Positions 10,982 to 22,567 of a DNA stretch of 49,693 nt are shown piece by piece. Origin of the DNA: Apophysomyces variabilis (Eukaryota > Mucoromycota > Mucoromycetes > Mucorales > Mucoraceae). A program made the translations under genes and the position numbers. Within the stretch, counting starts at the first letter, position 1; each line of letters starts with the position of its first letter. Below the pieces are notes generated by a model. The model was not told where the DNA came from, did not search any database, and saw nothing but the letters and a program-made list of their open reading frames with translations. The stretch lies in the NCBI GenBank assembly GCA_002749535.1, contig MZZL01000044.1:188508-238200 (forward strand), written 5' to 3'.

Positions 10982-12205
10982 CTAATATTCTGGACATGTG
11001 TGCCCTTTGGTGTATTCTACCTTTTTACAGTAGCGGCAGAGGTTTGGCTCCTTGTGCCCCTTTTGTCTGTTGTTGTAGGGTTTGTTGCTCTTGGCTGCTG
11101 CCTCCTTCAGCATTGATTTCCACATGAAGCAGTCTTCCTTAGCATGCGAACCTTTTGGGTGTAGAGGGCAGGTGCCCTGTCTAGCATGTTTGTGCTTCTT
11201 GTTGCCATTGAAACCCTCGTTGTCATATTGCCTTTTGCCATTGGATGCTGTTTCCATATAAGTATTGTTGGTACCTTCCCCACATATGGCCATAATCAAC
11301 TGTGCAGCTTGCTGCAGGTCACTTGTTAATTCGAGACCATATTGATTCGTCAGGGTAGACCAAGCTTTTTTCTTAATTGGCGGTAACAGGGAGCACACAA
11401 AGTTGTACACCAAGTCTTGGTCACTTGCCAAATTGGCCTCGTAAGATATCTCTTGATATCGTTCCAGAAAGAGGTGTATGCTTTCATCAGGACGTTGTGC
11501 CAGGTGACGATGTTCATTCTTCTTTTGCCAGACGTAGAAGGGATTTCCAAACTCCTTTTCCAGGTGTGTACGCGCCTGTTCCTAGCAAAGTCCTTTGTCA
11601 GCTAATGTACGTGCAAACCATTGATGCTGCGTGTCATCACAGGTCAACTAGAATAACCGTTCCCAATGGTCATCGAGTGGAACCAATTTATACGCCCTCA
11701 ATTGCACCTCAAAAGTGCTGATGAACGTACGTACAGTGTCATGCATCTTTTTGCTTGCATTTCTGATAAGCCCACCTTTGATCTGAAATGCTGGTAGCTC
11801 TTTTGGTACAACAGCCAATGTCTGGCTGCTTTTTCCCTCTGTGCTTGTTCCTTCTGTAAAGATTTCCTCTCGTACCTTCTTGGCTTCCACAAAAGCGTTC
11901 CAAGCAGTTTTGGCAGCATCAAGATCTGCCTGAGCTGTTTCCCATTCCTGCTGTGTTCCTTGCGGATTAGCCAAGACCCAGATCAATTTATCAGTGGCAG
12001 CTTTCTTCTTTTGATGTAAGTTTTCTTGAATCTTTTCCAAGTCAATATGGAGCTCTGTGGACTCCTCTACCACTTGCATAGCGGTGTCTTCTTCCTGTAG
12101 AGCGACCAGATTGCCCATGGACATGGCCTGTCTGATAGCTTCACGATCTTCTTGCAAAATGGTTCTGAAAATGGAAGAGTTGGTATTGTCATTTTGAGCA
12201 GACAT
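10982..12205 (-). pseudogene. Gypsy B gag
   Basis: Begins MSAQNDNTNSSIFRTI at 12205. The N-terminal 100 residues are helical and charged. The middle has YVWQKKNEH and a capsid-like stretch with LASDQDLVYNFVCSLLPP. The C-terminus has two Cys/His clusters: GTCPLHPKGSHAKEDCF and LCRYCKKVEYTKGHTCPEY. Stops near 11647 and 11585 split it. The second, partial copy of its start (12660-12817) lies beyond the N gap. It forms the particle shell and binds element RNA. Confidence 0.8.
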
Positions 12206-12232
12206 AATAAAAGGTATTCAAAGGAAAAAAAA

Positions 12233-12595
12233 TGTTGTATGTGTTAGAGACAAATGAGAAAAAAGAAAATCGGACAATGAATCCTTTGAGACTGAGTCGA
12301 GATTGTTTTTATTATCATTATGTTTTCACGACTATTTATATGTTGTCTCTAAATGTAAGTGTATGCGTTGTGTAATGTGTTGTTCTATGTGTTGTCTCTA
12401 TAGATGCAGTGTAGATCTATGAGGATAGAGAAATGTAAAGAAAGAGGGAAAGAACCACCTTGCATAGATTAAACTGTACACTTAGTTTGATACATGATGC
12501 ATGTAGTAAGATGGTCTGATCGTCTTTATACTGCGTAAAGGAGAGAGCTACATTGCATGTAAAATACGATGATCCATATACCAAATTGGGAAACT
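12233..12595 (-). repeat. Gypsy B LTR copy cut by the assembly gap
   Basis: Starts tgttgtatgtg at 12233 next to gag and matches 12845-13206 with only a few differences. It stops at the run of Ns. See the gap entry: this may be the same LTR as 12845-13258 placed twice. Confidence 0.7.
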
Positions 12596-12659
12596 NNNNN
12601 NNNNNNNNNNNNNNNNNNNNNNNNNNNNNNNNNNNNNNNNNNNNNNNNNNNNNNNNNNN
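12596..12659. other. Assembly gap (64 N)
   Basis: A run of 64 unknown bases. Sequence to the left (12054-12595) and to the right (12660-13206) covers the same gag-start-plus-LTR segment. Confidence 0.99.
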
Positions 12660-12844
12660 TGGAGCTCTGTGGACTCCTCTACCACTTGCATAGCGGTGTC
12701 TTCTTCCTGTAGAGCGACCAGATTGCCCATGGACATGGCCTGTCTGATAGCTTCACGATCTTCTTGCAAAATGGTTCTGAAAATGGAAGAGTTGGTATTG
12801 TCATTTTGAGCAGACATAATAAAAGGTATTCAAAGGAAAAAAAA

Positions 12845-13258
12845 TGTTGTATGTGTTAGAGACAAATGAGAAAAAAGAAAATCGGACAATGAATCCTTTG
12901 AGACTGAGTCGAGATTGTTTTTATTATCATTATGTTTTCACGACTATTTATATGTTGTCTCTAAATGTAAGTGTATGCGTTGTGTAATGTGTTGTTCTAT
13001 GTGTTGTCTCTATAGATGCAGTGTAGATCTATGAGGATAGAGAAATGTAAAGAAAGAGGGAAAGAACTACCTTGCATAGATTAAACTGTACACTTAGTTT
13101 GATACATGATGCATGTAGTAAGATGGTCTGATCGTCTTTATACTGCGTAAAGGAGAGAGCTACATTGCATGTAAAATACGATGATCTATATACCAAATTG
13201 GGAAACTATATTGTAGTCCCGCTATTAAAGTGTATAACAACATACTAGCTATACAACA
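12845..13258 (-). repeat. Gypsy B 5' LTR (complete, 414 bp)
   Basis: Forward tgttgtatgtg ... ctatacaaca, an inverted TGTTGTAT/ATACAACA terminus, followed by TSD atctc. Reading inward (minus), the sequence after the LTR is T-rich (ttttttttcctttg) and lacks the TGG that starts a tRNA primer-binding site. Confidence 0.85.
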
Positions 13259-13263
13259 ATCTC

Positions 13264-16247
13264 CAAGTGTGCAGAGCATATAATATACTGAGCAGTTCCC
13301 ATTCTTGAGCTGGATACATCCATTCGGCTACTGAAAGCTTCTTGGACTTGTATGCCATAGGGTGCTAATCACCATTATCATCAGGTTGTAAGAGAACCAC
13401 ACCAATACCATAGTCTGATGCATCCATCTTGATCCAGAAGGGTTTAGACATGTCGGGCGCTTGTAGAACTAGTGCCTAGATGAGTTTATCCTTGAGCAAA
13501 CTGAAACTTCATTGGCATTGTTCTGTCCATTTGATAGGCCATTGTTTGGCTCCAGTACCCTTTGTAAGGTCAGTGATTGGTGTTGCAATAGACGCAAACC
13601 CTGGGATGAACCTTCTGTAATGTTGTGCAAGGCCAATAAACTGCTGCACTTCTTGGACATTCGTGGGTACTGGCCAGTCCTAGATGCTCTTGACTTTTTG
13701 CTGCGAGGGCAAAATGCCTTTTCCTAATACATTGAAACCCAAAAAATCTAACTCTGTTTTTGCAAATGTACACTTCTTTTGATTCATGATAAGCTTTGTT
13801 TCTTGCAACTTGTTCAGTATGTGTCGTACATGAGCTATATGTTCTTCCACTGTTTTGCTGAATACCAAGATGTTGTCCAAGTACACCAAGGTGAATTTGT
13901 TAAGGCAATCGTGTAACACAGAGTTCATCAAGCATTGGAACATAGGGGGCATGTTCGTTAGACCAAACAGTAGTATAAGGAATTCAAACTGTCTGTACTG
14001 AGTGTTGAAGGTAGTCTTTGGTATGTCATCAGGCTTGATCCTTACTTGATAATAACCTGACTTAAGATCCAAGGATAAGAAGTAGCGAGCACCTTAAAGA
14101 CAATTTAAGCATTTATCAATTCTTGGTAAAGGATGACTTTGGCAGATAGTGACCTTGTTGAGTGCATGGTAATCCACACACATACGCATCTCTCCATTTT
14201 TCTTCTTGACGAATAACATAGGAGCACCCCAAGGTGAAGAACTAGATTGAATATGACCTTTCTTTAGTAAGTCTGCCAGTTGTCATTGTAGTTCATCTAA
14301 TTCACATGGGCTCATCTTGTATGGTGGCCGGTTAATTGGCATGGCTCTTAGAGTATTGATAACATGTTGTACATCCTGCTCAGGTGGTAGTCCAATAGTA
14401 TCCTTATGGAAAACGTCAGGAAATTCAGCAATGAGCGGCTTGATCTAACTATCCCCTATGCTGCCAGCACCTAGGTATTCTTGTGCATGCACCAGAAAGC
14501 ATTGAGCTTGATCCTTGCGCAACAACTTTTCTACCTGCTTGGCAGATAGCAGAAAATGAGCGGTTTCTGAAGAGCTTGCAGTTGATCTGGCTGGTTAAAT
14601 CACAAATGTATGGGATTCATTGTTGATTGTCCAGGTATGGTCTGCCCAATTTGGAATAGAAGATACTTGCTGTAACTAAGTGTTACCCAAGATAATGTCA
14701 AACTTTGAATTAAAAATGAAAGCTTCAATTGTTGTCTGATAATTATCCAGTGAACCAGAGAGTACAGCCTTGCCAGTAATGCTTGAAAGTTGACCATTGG
14801 CAGTCTCTACAGACTGTTAACTTGACAAGCTTGAAAGTGAAGCAGAGAAAGGGGCAACCTGTGAGCTAATATAATTTGTACTTGCACCACTGTCAATGAG
14901 GGCTATGAAACTCTTGCTTCCCACCTTGAATTCATAGAGAGGTAGACTGTTAATTGCAGTCACATTCATTGCTTGGAAGAAATGCGAGTCAGGAGAGATA
15001 GTGAATATCTTCACAACATCAGGAACACAGTCATCAACATAGTTTAAAAAGGGTTCAGCCTTTATTTCAACATCTTTGGTCTCATAGTTGCTTACTAAGC
15101 TGTCTTCATGCACCACTATTGTATGTACTTGAGCTAAAGGAGGTTGATAGCCTTAACGTCATTTCAAGTCCATATCATAGATAGTATGAGCATGCTCACA
15201 GCATTGTTTCAATATATAGTCTCGCTTCTCACACTAATGACAGGTAATGTTAGAACGTAGTGATCCTGAATACCCTGTGAAGGTTAATTCTTGTCTTTGT
15301 CCAAAAAGGTTCAGCTGTCATATGGTCACTGCAACCAAAGCACTCAGATCCATTGGTGCAACATCATTGTTTCAGACATTTGTGCAAGCTCTTCCTGATT
15401 CAATTAATCTACTGTAACCCACATGACGCCCAGTTTTATATGCCAAAGCCATATGAACAGCATTGTCAAAATCAACTGGGTCTCTTTCTGTGACATGGCT
15501 ACAAACTGCCAATTGCAACCTCAATACAAATCAATCCAATGCTTCATTGTCCATGATGTTAGGCAACTTCAACAGGATATCTTGAAAGGCATCAATGTAA
15601 TCACTGACAGAACTGACTTGACATAGTTCCCTGAGCTTGCAACGAGCAGTTTGTACTAAGTATACTGGTTGGAATTGTCCACTTAATTTTTGTTTGAATT
15701 TAGTCCAGGTTTTTGGTTCTTGGCCATCCAATACTAATCAATTCCACCAAGTAAGGGCATGGCCACGAAGGAAGGAGACTGCAATAGACATGCTACATTC
15801 TTCAGATATAGAGTAAAATTTTATGTAGCATTCCATAGCCATCAGCCAGTTGTCAATGGTACTTGCCACATGGTCACCATGGTAGTTGTCTAGAAGTAGA
15901 AGGCACACACCAGTACTCACTGTTAATAATTCTTCCATTGTTTGTTTTACTGAAACGTCCTGGTTATTCATAATTGAATCTTGTAATATATGAACCAGAT
16001 GAGGCGCTTGAGCGGTTGTAAATTGTAATACAAACTTGTAAGTGAGTTTTTTCCAATGATTTTCCTGAGCAGAAGATGACTTTATACAGTATTCCTCAGG
16101 TACACAGACCACTAAATGATAATTCTAATATGACTTGACAAGTTCAGATGGCAAAAGTTCTTGTACACACTCTTCAATTTCAAAGCAGTTCTTGTCTTCT
16201 TCAGTATAGATGTTTATATTCTTAATATCTTGTAAATTCGTTTCCAT
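13264..16247 (-). pseudogene. Gypsy A gag-pol: gag, protease, RT, RNase H start
   Basis: Minus-strand. gag starts at METNLQDIKN (16247) and runs through blocks at 15738-16112 and 15531-15731, with a degenerate Cys/His cluster near 15190-15240. Protease: LIDSGASTNYIS near 14866-14902. [16 protein letters not shown] near 14200-14240, YFLSLDLKSGYYQVRI near 14035-14085, then VYLDNILVF near 13866-13886, then FLGFNVLGKGI. RNase H: WIKMDASDYGIG near 13400-13440, ending at ALHTW where Gypsy B interrupts. The catalytic YLDD is YLDN, a loss of the second Asp, so RT should be dead. There are many in-frame stops (for example after LQ and GA). gag and pol blocks fall in one frame. Confidence 0.85.
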
Positions 16248-16257
16248 ACAGAAGTTT

Positions 16258-16270
16258 TCATCAGCTACCA
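16258..16270 (-). other. Gypsy A primer-binding site
   Basis: Minus-strand tggtagctgatga, 2 nt inside the 5' LTR. It shares its first 12 bases with the sites of C1, D, E and F. An ATG lies inside it, but gag of A uses a later ATG (16247), because the PBS ATG reads into a short frame. Confidence 0.8.
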
Positions 16271-16272
16271 AA

Positions 16273-16518
16273 TGTCATATCGATCCTGATCTAAAATATA
16301 CCAAGCAAGATCTACAAGGATGATAGATAAAAGATAATAATACAATAAAATAAAAGAAGATAGATAATCTTTATTCGTTTTGCTTTCACTGATATTTATA
16401 ATGTCTAATTCTAAGTCTATTGTTGTAAACTTAACTTAAGGTGACTCATGGAGAGTGTTGCTTATGTTACAATCATCGCAATGACTCACGTTGAAGGAAG
16501 TCATACTACCAAGTAGTG
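16273..16518 (-). repeat. Gypsy A 5' LTR, first segment
   Basis: Forward tgtcatatcgatcctg onward to ccaagtagtg, where C1 is inserted. It contains tattcgttttgctttc and tgatatttata; on the minus strand this is a TATAAATA box followed closely by AATAAAG. The remaining LTR pieces are 21832-21886 and 48864-48882. Confidence 0.82.
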
Positions 16519-16821
16519 TGTCATAGCACTTTTCCGCTGTGTCACCTTTTTGCCTCTTTTGGAGTACGTTAGTACTACCTTTCTTCACCGTGCGTCAAAT
16601 GCTCTCAATGTGAGTTATGACAAGTATTGTTATGCAAGAACAGAAGTCTTCATGACTCACCAATGGTCAGCTCTTAGAAAATAACATAGTATATATATCT
16701 TAGAAGTAGAAGCAAAATAAAGATCAAAAAAACCATCTATTTTATTATCTTGCAAATCCTCTATCATTGTTTCTGTTATTACCTGGCCATTGATATTCCA
16801 GCTCAGTGTACGACGATGACA
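16519..16821 (+). repeat. Gypsy C1 5' LTR (303 bp)
   Basis: Starts tgtcatagcac and ends gacgatgaca. TATATATA near 16690 is followed by AATAAAG near 16716, the core promoter/poly(A) layout seen in the other LTRs. Confidence 0.88.
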
Positions 16822-16823
16822 TT

Positions 16824-16835
16824 TGGTAGCTGATG
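16824..16835 (+). other. Gypsy C1 primer-binding site containing the gag start codon
   Basis: tggtagctgatg lies 2 nt after the LTR. Its last three bases are the gag ATG (16833-16835). A primer tRNA would have to end in CATCAGCTACCA. Confidence 0.8.
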
Positions 16836-18062
16836 TCAAGCAATTTTTCCATCAAGCAACAAAAACAGTTTGTAATCCAAGAATTTATCCTTCAAAGTTT
16901 ACTAGAAGAATATCGTGCATTATACAAGTCAAACGTCAAGCAGATCAAAATACCAGAAGAAAGTCAAAAGCAATTTTCGGAAACAAACCTAAGAGCACTA
17001 GAAGAAAAAGCAAGAAGATTAAGTCAGCAATTCCAAGAATTATACAAGAAGAAAAATATGGACCAACAAGTAATGATGGCTATGATGCACTCTATGCTGG
17101 AGCAGATCAAGGCACAACAAGAAGAAATCAAGGCCCTGAGAGAAGAATCCAAGTTGAACAACAGTAACGGTACAAGTTTACCACGAATGGTCAAGCCAGT
17201 ACAGCCAGATGTCTTCTGGGGTGAACGAGTGTCAGCCACTATTAAGGCGTGGTTGCATATGGTGGAAAAACACGGCGACTTCAACGGCCTCAATGATGAA
17301 CAACGAGTCCTATATGCATCCATGCTCCTCAGAGATGCAGCGGCGACCTGGTGGCAGTATCTGGAATTAAATGTGAATGAGATCACTGGATTACTACTTG
17401 TCCCAAGAACGTGGCCAGATTTCAAGGAAATGTTCAGAAGGGAGTTCAAGCCTAGCAATGCCACTCAGCTGGCTCGACAACGTCTCCAGAACTTGCAACA
17501 AACAGGCACTATTTGTGACTACATTGTTGCCTTTCAGGATATTATGTTGGACCTGCCTGACATGTTCGATGAAGATGCGGCCCATCAATTTGTCTGAGGT
17601 CTCAAGTACAATGCACGTTTACAAGTGTTACTGAGTTGACCTAAGACACTTACAGAAGCATACAATGCAGCAGAGGCTTTCGAGTCTGCTTGGGATTTTG
17701 CTCAAGGAATAGAAGGGCCAATGAATCATTCTGTGGGTGGAAGAGCAGCGTACTATTCAGCTCAACAAACCGGACCAACACCTATAAAGCTCAATGTGAT
17801 CTGGACACACCAGCAACCATACCGCAACAACAATGGTCACCGTCAAGGCTATTTTAACAAAAATCAGAAAAGCTTTGGTTGGCAACAAACAAGGAAGTTC
17901 TTGGATCAGAACGCAACATCTTTCACTTGCTACAATTGCAGGGGAAAAGGACACATTGCATGCAACTACTCATCACTGTCGATGACAAGTTGTGCACCCA
18001 GTATCAGAAATAAGAATCAGAATCAAGAGGATGATTTAAAAGAGCAAGCGCGTCAGGATTAG
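16833..18062 (+). pseudogene. Gypsy C1 gag
   Basis: Starts MSSNFSIKQQKQFV inside the PBS. It has a Gln/Glu-rich helical N-terminus (coiled-coil-like, EIKALREESK), then the retrotransposon gag core with VFWGERVSATIKAWLHMVEK, ATWWQYLE and FRREFKPSNATQLAR, and a zinc knuckle CYNCRGKGHIAC (CX2CX4HX4C) near 17929-17965. In-frame TGA at 17595-17597 (Trp in C2) and near 17637 (Arg in C2) break it. The frame ends at TAG 18060-18062, just after the slippery site. Gag forms the particle and packages RNA. Confidence 0.83.
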
Positions 18063-18079
18063 AGGGAGTCCCTTCACGC
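18035..18079 (+). promoter_or_regulatory. Gypsy C1 -1 ribosomal frameshift signal
   Basis: Heptamer T TTA AAA at 18035-18041 is in gag phase (GAT TTA AAA GAG). After a 6-nt spacer a stem begins: GCGCG 18048-18052 against CACGC 18075-18079 (one mismatch), with an inner AGGG/CCCT hairpin around AGT (18063-18073). pol is in the -1 frame. Function is inferred from the canonical layout. Confidence 0.72.
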
Positions 18080-21000
18080 TCAAAACAACAATCCCTCAAC
18101 GTCATTGCCATAGAAGATAGCAAGGATCCACCGCTCATTGAACTGGAGGAAGATGAAGAAAATCTAAATCTGACAAGTAACCAAACGGATGTGGAAGGCG
18201 ATGCTAGATACATTCAAAGTTTAAATGCAATAAACAATACTGATTTGCCCCTGTACAACATGGTCTGTAATGGTGTTGATTGCGAAGTATTATTGGACAG
18301 CAGAGCATCTGGCACATATGTGTCATTGCACATCGTCAAGAACCTTCCTACCAAAGCAGTCTTCAGTCGACAAGTAGAAACAGCTGGAGGACACAAATTC
18401 AATATCACCAAGCAGGTAACCTTGTGTTTGAATGCAGGAGGATATATCTATGATGTACCTGCGTATGTCTTGGACACCAAGTTTGATCTCATCCTTGGTC
18501 ATGATTGGATTAAACGCACAAAACCTATGCCTGACTGGGACTGGGACACTTGGAAAATCAAGGTAGTCGATCGTAAATACATGATCAAACCAAAATATGA
18601 ATGACAAGACCCTGAACTGGCATATCTGATATCCCATCGTCAAGTGCAACGTATAGAACGAAATAAGGATATTGAAGCTATGTTCCTCGGTTATATCCAA
18701 CTAGATCCAAAGGATGAACAGGGTCCTGTATCTATCAGAGTTCAAGAACTAGTCAAGGATTTTCTGGAGGTTTTTCAAGACAAATTACCTGGGTTACCGC
18801 CATTACGAGAGGTAGCACATGTAATCAATACTGGTGATGCTGACCTTATCAATCGACCACCTTACAAGATGAGTCCCTTGGAACTTGATGAGTTACGAAA
18901 GCAGCTCAAGGAGTTGTTGGATCTACATCTTATCTGACCCAGCTCATCATCGTGGGGAGCGCCAGTGCTGTTCGTTTGAAAAAAAGATAGATCCATGCGT
19001 ATGTGCATAAACTACCATGCTATTAACAGAGTCACGCAATGAAACTCGCATCCTCTACCTAGGATCAATGAATGCCTTGAACGTCTCAGTAGTGCCAAGT
19101 ACTTTTCAAGTATTGACTTAAAGAGCAGGTATCATCAGGTTCAGATTTATGAAGAAGACATACTGAAAATGGCTTTCAACACACGCTACAGGTCATATGA
19201 GTTTTTGGTTCTTCCTTTTGGTCTTACCAACGTGCCTCCTACGTTCCAAAAGCTCATGAACTCAGTGTTGAAGGAGTGCTTAGACAAGTTTGCACTGGTT
19301 TATCTGGACGATATCCTTATATACAGCAAGACTGAAGAAGAACATCAAGAACATGTTCGACACATGCTAGATGCCCTTCGTAAGGCTCAGTTGATGGCGA
19401 ATCTCAAGAAGTGCAAATTTTACAAAACTGAATTACAGTTCGTGGGATTCCAGGTTTCAGCTAAAGGCATTCTACCTTCTGCAGAAAAAGTCAAGGCTAT
19501 TTAGGACTGGCCAATCCCTCATAATGTGCAAGAAGTTCAGCAGTTCATTGGTTTAGGTTCGCACTATAGACGTTTTATACAAGATTTCTCCTTGCTCGCA
19601 TCTCCTCTTATGGACTTAATGAAAGGTACTGGTGCTAAGAAACGCGAGATAACCTAGACTGCAGAGTGTCAAGCTGCATTTGAAGAAATCAAATCTTGAA
19701 TGGTGAACGCCCCTGTCCTACTGCCACCCAATCCTGATCTACTATATGTGATTGAGACTGATGCATCAGATTATGGTGTCAGTGCAGTGCTACTGCAGGA
19801 AGGCAAAGATGGCTTAATGCATCCATTGACTTTTGAATCAAAGAAGTTATTGACGGCTGAAAGGAATTATCTGGCCCAGGAATAGGAGCTACTTGGTATT
19901 TTGCATGCTTTACAGACTTGGCGCTGTTTTGTCGAGGGACAGTCATATATCATATACACAGATCATAACCCATTACGTTACTTCTGAACACAAACAAAAC
20001 CTACGCCTCATTTGACACGATGGATGGCAGAACTAGAATTGTTCGATCCCAACATTCAGTATAAGCCTGGACGTGACAACCACATCCCAGATGTGCTTTC
20101 TCGATGAGATGGTCCTGATTGCAACCCAGATGAAGTTTCTATGGAGCCTGATTATCTCTATGCAGTGAAGTCAATCTAAGATTCAGATTGGCCTAAGTTT
20201 TATGTGCACGCGGATGAAGACTAGCCAGCTGTATACAAGGACCTCTTGATCTAACATCATGATAAGTTCGTAATCCATGGTAGTCAAGTGTTCCACAAAG
20301 TCAAGTTTGGTGATACTGTTCAGGAAATCCAATTTGCACTATTTGCTCGTCGCGCAGAAATTGTACAGCATTATCATACAGGTTTTGGCCATGCTGGTAA
20401 CTCGACAGTCTATGATATGATCAAGAAGCATTGGTGGTGGCCCAATATGAAAAGTGATATCTAAGATTGGCTTCGAGATTGTCCACAGTGTCAATTAGCA
20501 GCACCAGCTGACTGCAGTACTCATCATGCCCCAATGAAGCCTTTGGATGTCCCTCTGGTGTTCTCACGTTGGCACCTTGATTTTATTGGAGAGCTACCCA
20601 CTACCAAAAATGGAAACCGATGGATCCTCATTGCTGTAGACTACACCATCAACTGGACTATTGCCCATGCCATTCTGGATGCTACTGGTCAAGCCATTGC
20701 TGACTTTATCTTTGAAGAAATCATATTGCAGTTTGGATGTCCTGCAGAGCTGGTTACTGATCACAGACCCAACTTTATATCTAAGATCCTAAAAATGTAC
20801 CTCGGTCATGTCAAGATCTATCATCAATTCATATCAGCTTTCCACCCTAGGTCAAACGGTAAATGTGAATGCACCAACAGAATCCTCAAACAAATGCTAC
20901 AAAAATATGTTAATGGCACAATTTCTCAATGGGATGAATATCTGGACAAATCTGTTTTTGCATGTCAAATTCGCAAGCATCATACAACAGGCCTTAGTCC

Positions 21001-21512
21001 TTTCTACTTAGTGTATGGCATAGAGCCTTCCTTACCTGGCGATATCCTTCAACTATTCGTCTATATTGATGCCTCTGATGATCCAGAAATCCCTGTCAAT
21101 GCCTACAAAACTGATATTATTCGACTCTGAGAAGCCTGAGAAATTGCTGCTGAATGCTTACGTCAAAATGCGCAAAAAGACAAGACTATATGGGACTCCA
21201 TTATGCGACATCAAGTTTTCTAGATTGGTGACTATGTACTCATGTGACATGAAAACAAGCTTAGTCTTGAGTACAATTGGAAAGGACCTTATGTTATCAT
21301 CAACGCCAACTACGACACTGATATCTACAAGCTCAACGATCTTGAGGGTAAGACCTACTCGTCCTGGGTATACATTGACTGATTGCGACCTATCCATTCT
21401 GACAACTCTCCCTCTGACCCATGGTACAATCCTATGGCTTCTCATGCTGCTGATCGCCAACACATACAAGACGCACAGCTTTCTTTATTGTTTGAGGACG
21501 AACAACATTCTT
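18050..21512 (+). pseudogene. Gypsy C1 pol (protease, RT, RNase H, integrase)
   Basis: Order on the plus strand. Protease: LLDSRASGTYVS near 18291-18325 (DSG changed to DSR). [19 protein letters not shown] at 18850-18890, [10 protein letters not shown] at 18950, DLKSRYHQVQI at 19120, catalytic [10 protein letters not shown] at 19303-19332 (intact), VGFQVSAKGI. RNase H: VIETDASDYGVSAVLLQ at 19748-19798. Integrase: YHTGFGHAGNSTV and CPQCQ at 20372-20495, WHLDFIGELP at 20570, VTDHRPNF and NGKCECTN at 20752-20880. More than ten stops (for example 18602, 18937, 19502, 19883, 20104, 20461) and a frameshift near 21120 make it a relic. It is expressed only by -1 frameshift from gag. Confidence 0.85.
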
Positions 21513-21524
21513 AGGGGGGAATAA

Positions 21525-21827
21525 TGTTGTAGCACTTTTCTGCTGTGTCACCTTTTTGCCTCTTTTGGAGTACGTTAGTACTACCTTTCTTCACCATGCG
21601 TCAAATGCTCTCAATGTGAGTCATGACAAGTATCGTTACGCAAGAACAGAAGTCTTCATGACTCACCAACGGTCAGCTCTTAGAAAATAACATAGTATAT
21701 ATATCTTAGAAGTAGAAGCAAAATAAAGATCAAAAAAACCATCTATTTTATTATCTTGCAAATCTTCTATCATTGTTTCCATTATTACCTGGCCATTGGT
21801 ATTCCAGCTCAGTGTACGACGACAACA
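21525..21827 (+). repeat. Gypsy C1 3' LTR (303 bp)
   Basis: Starts tgttgtagcac and ends gacgacaaca. Same length as the 5' copy with no indel. The last seven bases gacaaca form the outer end of the large inverted repeat at 21821-22567. Confidence 0.88.
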
Positions 21828-22567
21828 AGCGTGGTTTGCACAAAAGGATTCTAAAAGAGGTAAAAGGTATACAACAATTGACATGATGTCATAGTCAAGA
21901 ACTTCCGACCAATCACAGCCAAGATCCATAAAGGGTAACTTCCTTTTTGCTTCGGCCATCATTCCAAAAACAGGCATCTTCAAGAAGTCCATTTCTGATC
22001 TGTCGCCGTACATTGCTGAGCCCCTCTTCATGGTTACAGTTTCACCATATCGTCATAGTTTTCCTTTATAGTTATCACCACTATTATTATGTAATTATAA
22101 TTGTAGCAAAAAGATATAAATATGCAGATGATTGAAAAGAATAAAGGATCATCATATCCGTTTATCTTTTATTCAATGGCCAGATAAGGTTGAGACAGGT
22201 GTAGAAGACAATGAAATAAAAGATAAACGGATATGATGATCCTTTATTCTTTTCAATCATCTGCATATTTATATCTTTTTGCTACAATTATAATTACATA
22301 ATAATAGTGGTGATAACTATAAAGGAAAACTATGACGATATGGTGAAACTGTAACCGTGAAGAGGGGCTCAGCAATGTACGGCGACAGATCAGAAATGGA
22401 CGTCTTGAAGATGCCTGTTTTTGGAATGATGGCCGAAGCAAAAAGGAAGTTACCCTTTATGGATCGTGGCTGTGATTGGTCGGAAGTTCTTGACTATGAC
22501 ATCATGTCAATTGTTGTATACCTTTTACCTCTTTTAGAATCCTTTTGTGCAAACCACGCTTGTTGTC
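21821..22567. repeat. Large inverted duplication (two 353-bp arms)
   Basis: Left arm 21821-22173 and right arm 22215-22567 are reverse complements with about three mismatches, separated by 41 bp that are themselves inverted C2 LTR. The arms contain the last 7 bp of the C1 LTR, 59 bp of Gypsy A LTR flank and most of the C2 5' LTR. This is a fold-back copy of the C2 5' junction. Confidence 0.85.

Larger units (their letters stand above)
1412..13258 (-). mobile_element. Gypsy B: chromodomain Ty3/Gypsy (chromovirus), TSD atctc
   Basis: Minus-strand element inserted in the RNase H region of Gypsy A. TSD atctc occurs at 1407-1411 and 13259-13263. The LTRs carry the terminal inverted repeat TGTTGTAT/ATACAACA, with TGTCATAT at the 3' copy's inner end. 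Order on the minus strand: 5' LTR 12845-13258, gag, protease, RT, RNase H, integrase, chromodomain, polypurine tract 7534-7523, 3' LTR (7513-7522 joined to 1412-1812). The 3' LTR is split by the CACTA element and the LINE fragment. A gap of Ns and a repeated gag/LTR piece (12054-12595 against 12660-13206) lie near the 5' end. Its proteins are clearly different from those of the other Gypsy elements here. Confidence 0.88.
16519..21827 (+). mobile_element. Gypsy C1, in Gypsy A LTR
   Basis: Plus-strand Ty3/Gypsy with two 303-bp LTRs (16519-16821, 21525-21827), PBS, gag, a -1 frame pol, and polypurine tract gggggga at 21514-21520. Flanks are agtg (16515-16518) and agcg (21828-21831), a 4-bp target duplication with one transition. 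LTRs differ only by transitions as far as I could compare. The pol gene has more than ten stops, so the element is dead. Confidence 0.88.

Noticed and set aside
12548..12817. ORF running through the N gap
   Set aside because: It joins gag start codons to LTR sequence only because Ns are read through; it is not a gene.
21821..22567. Inverted repeat as a purely technical palindrome
   Set aside because: The arms differ at about three sites and the flanking duplication is consistent, which favours a real event; an assembly error is still possible and is listed as a check.
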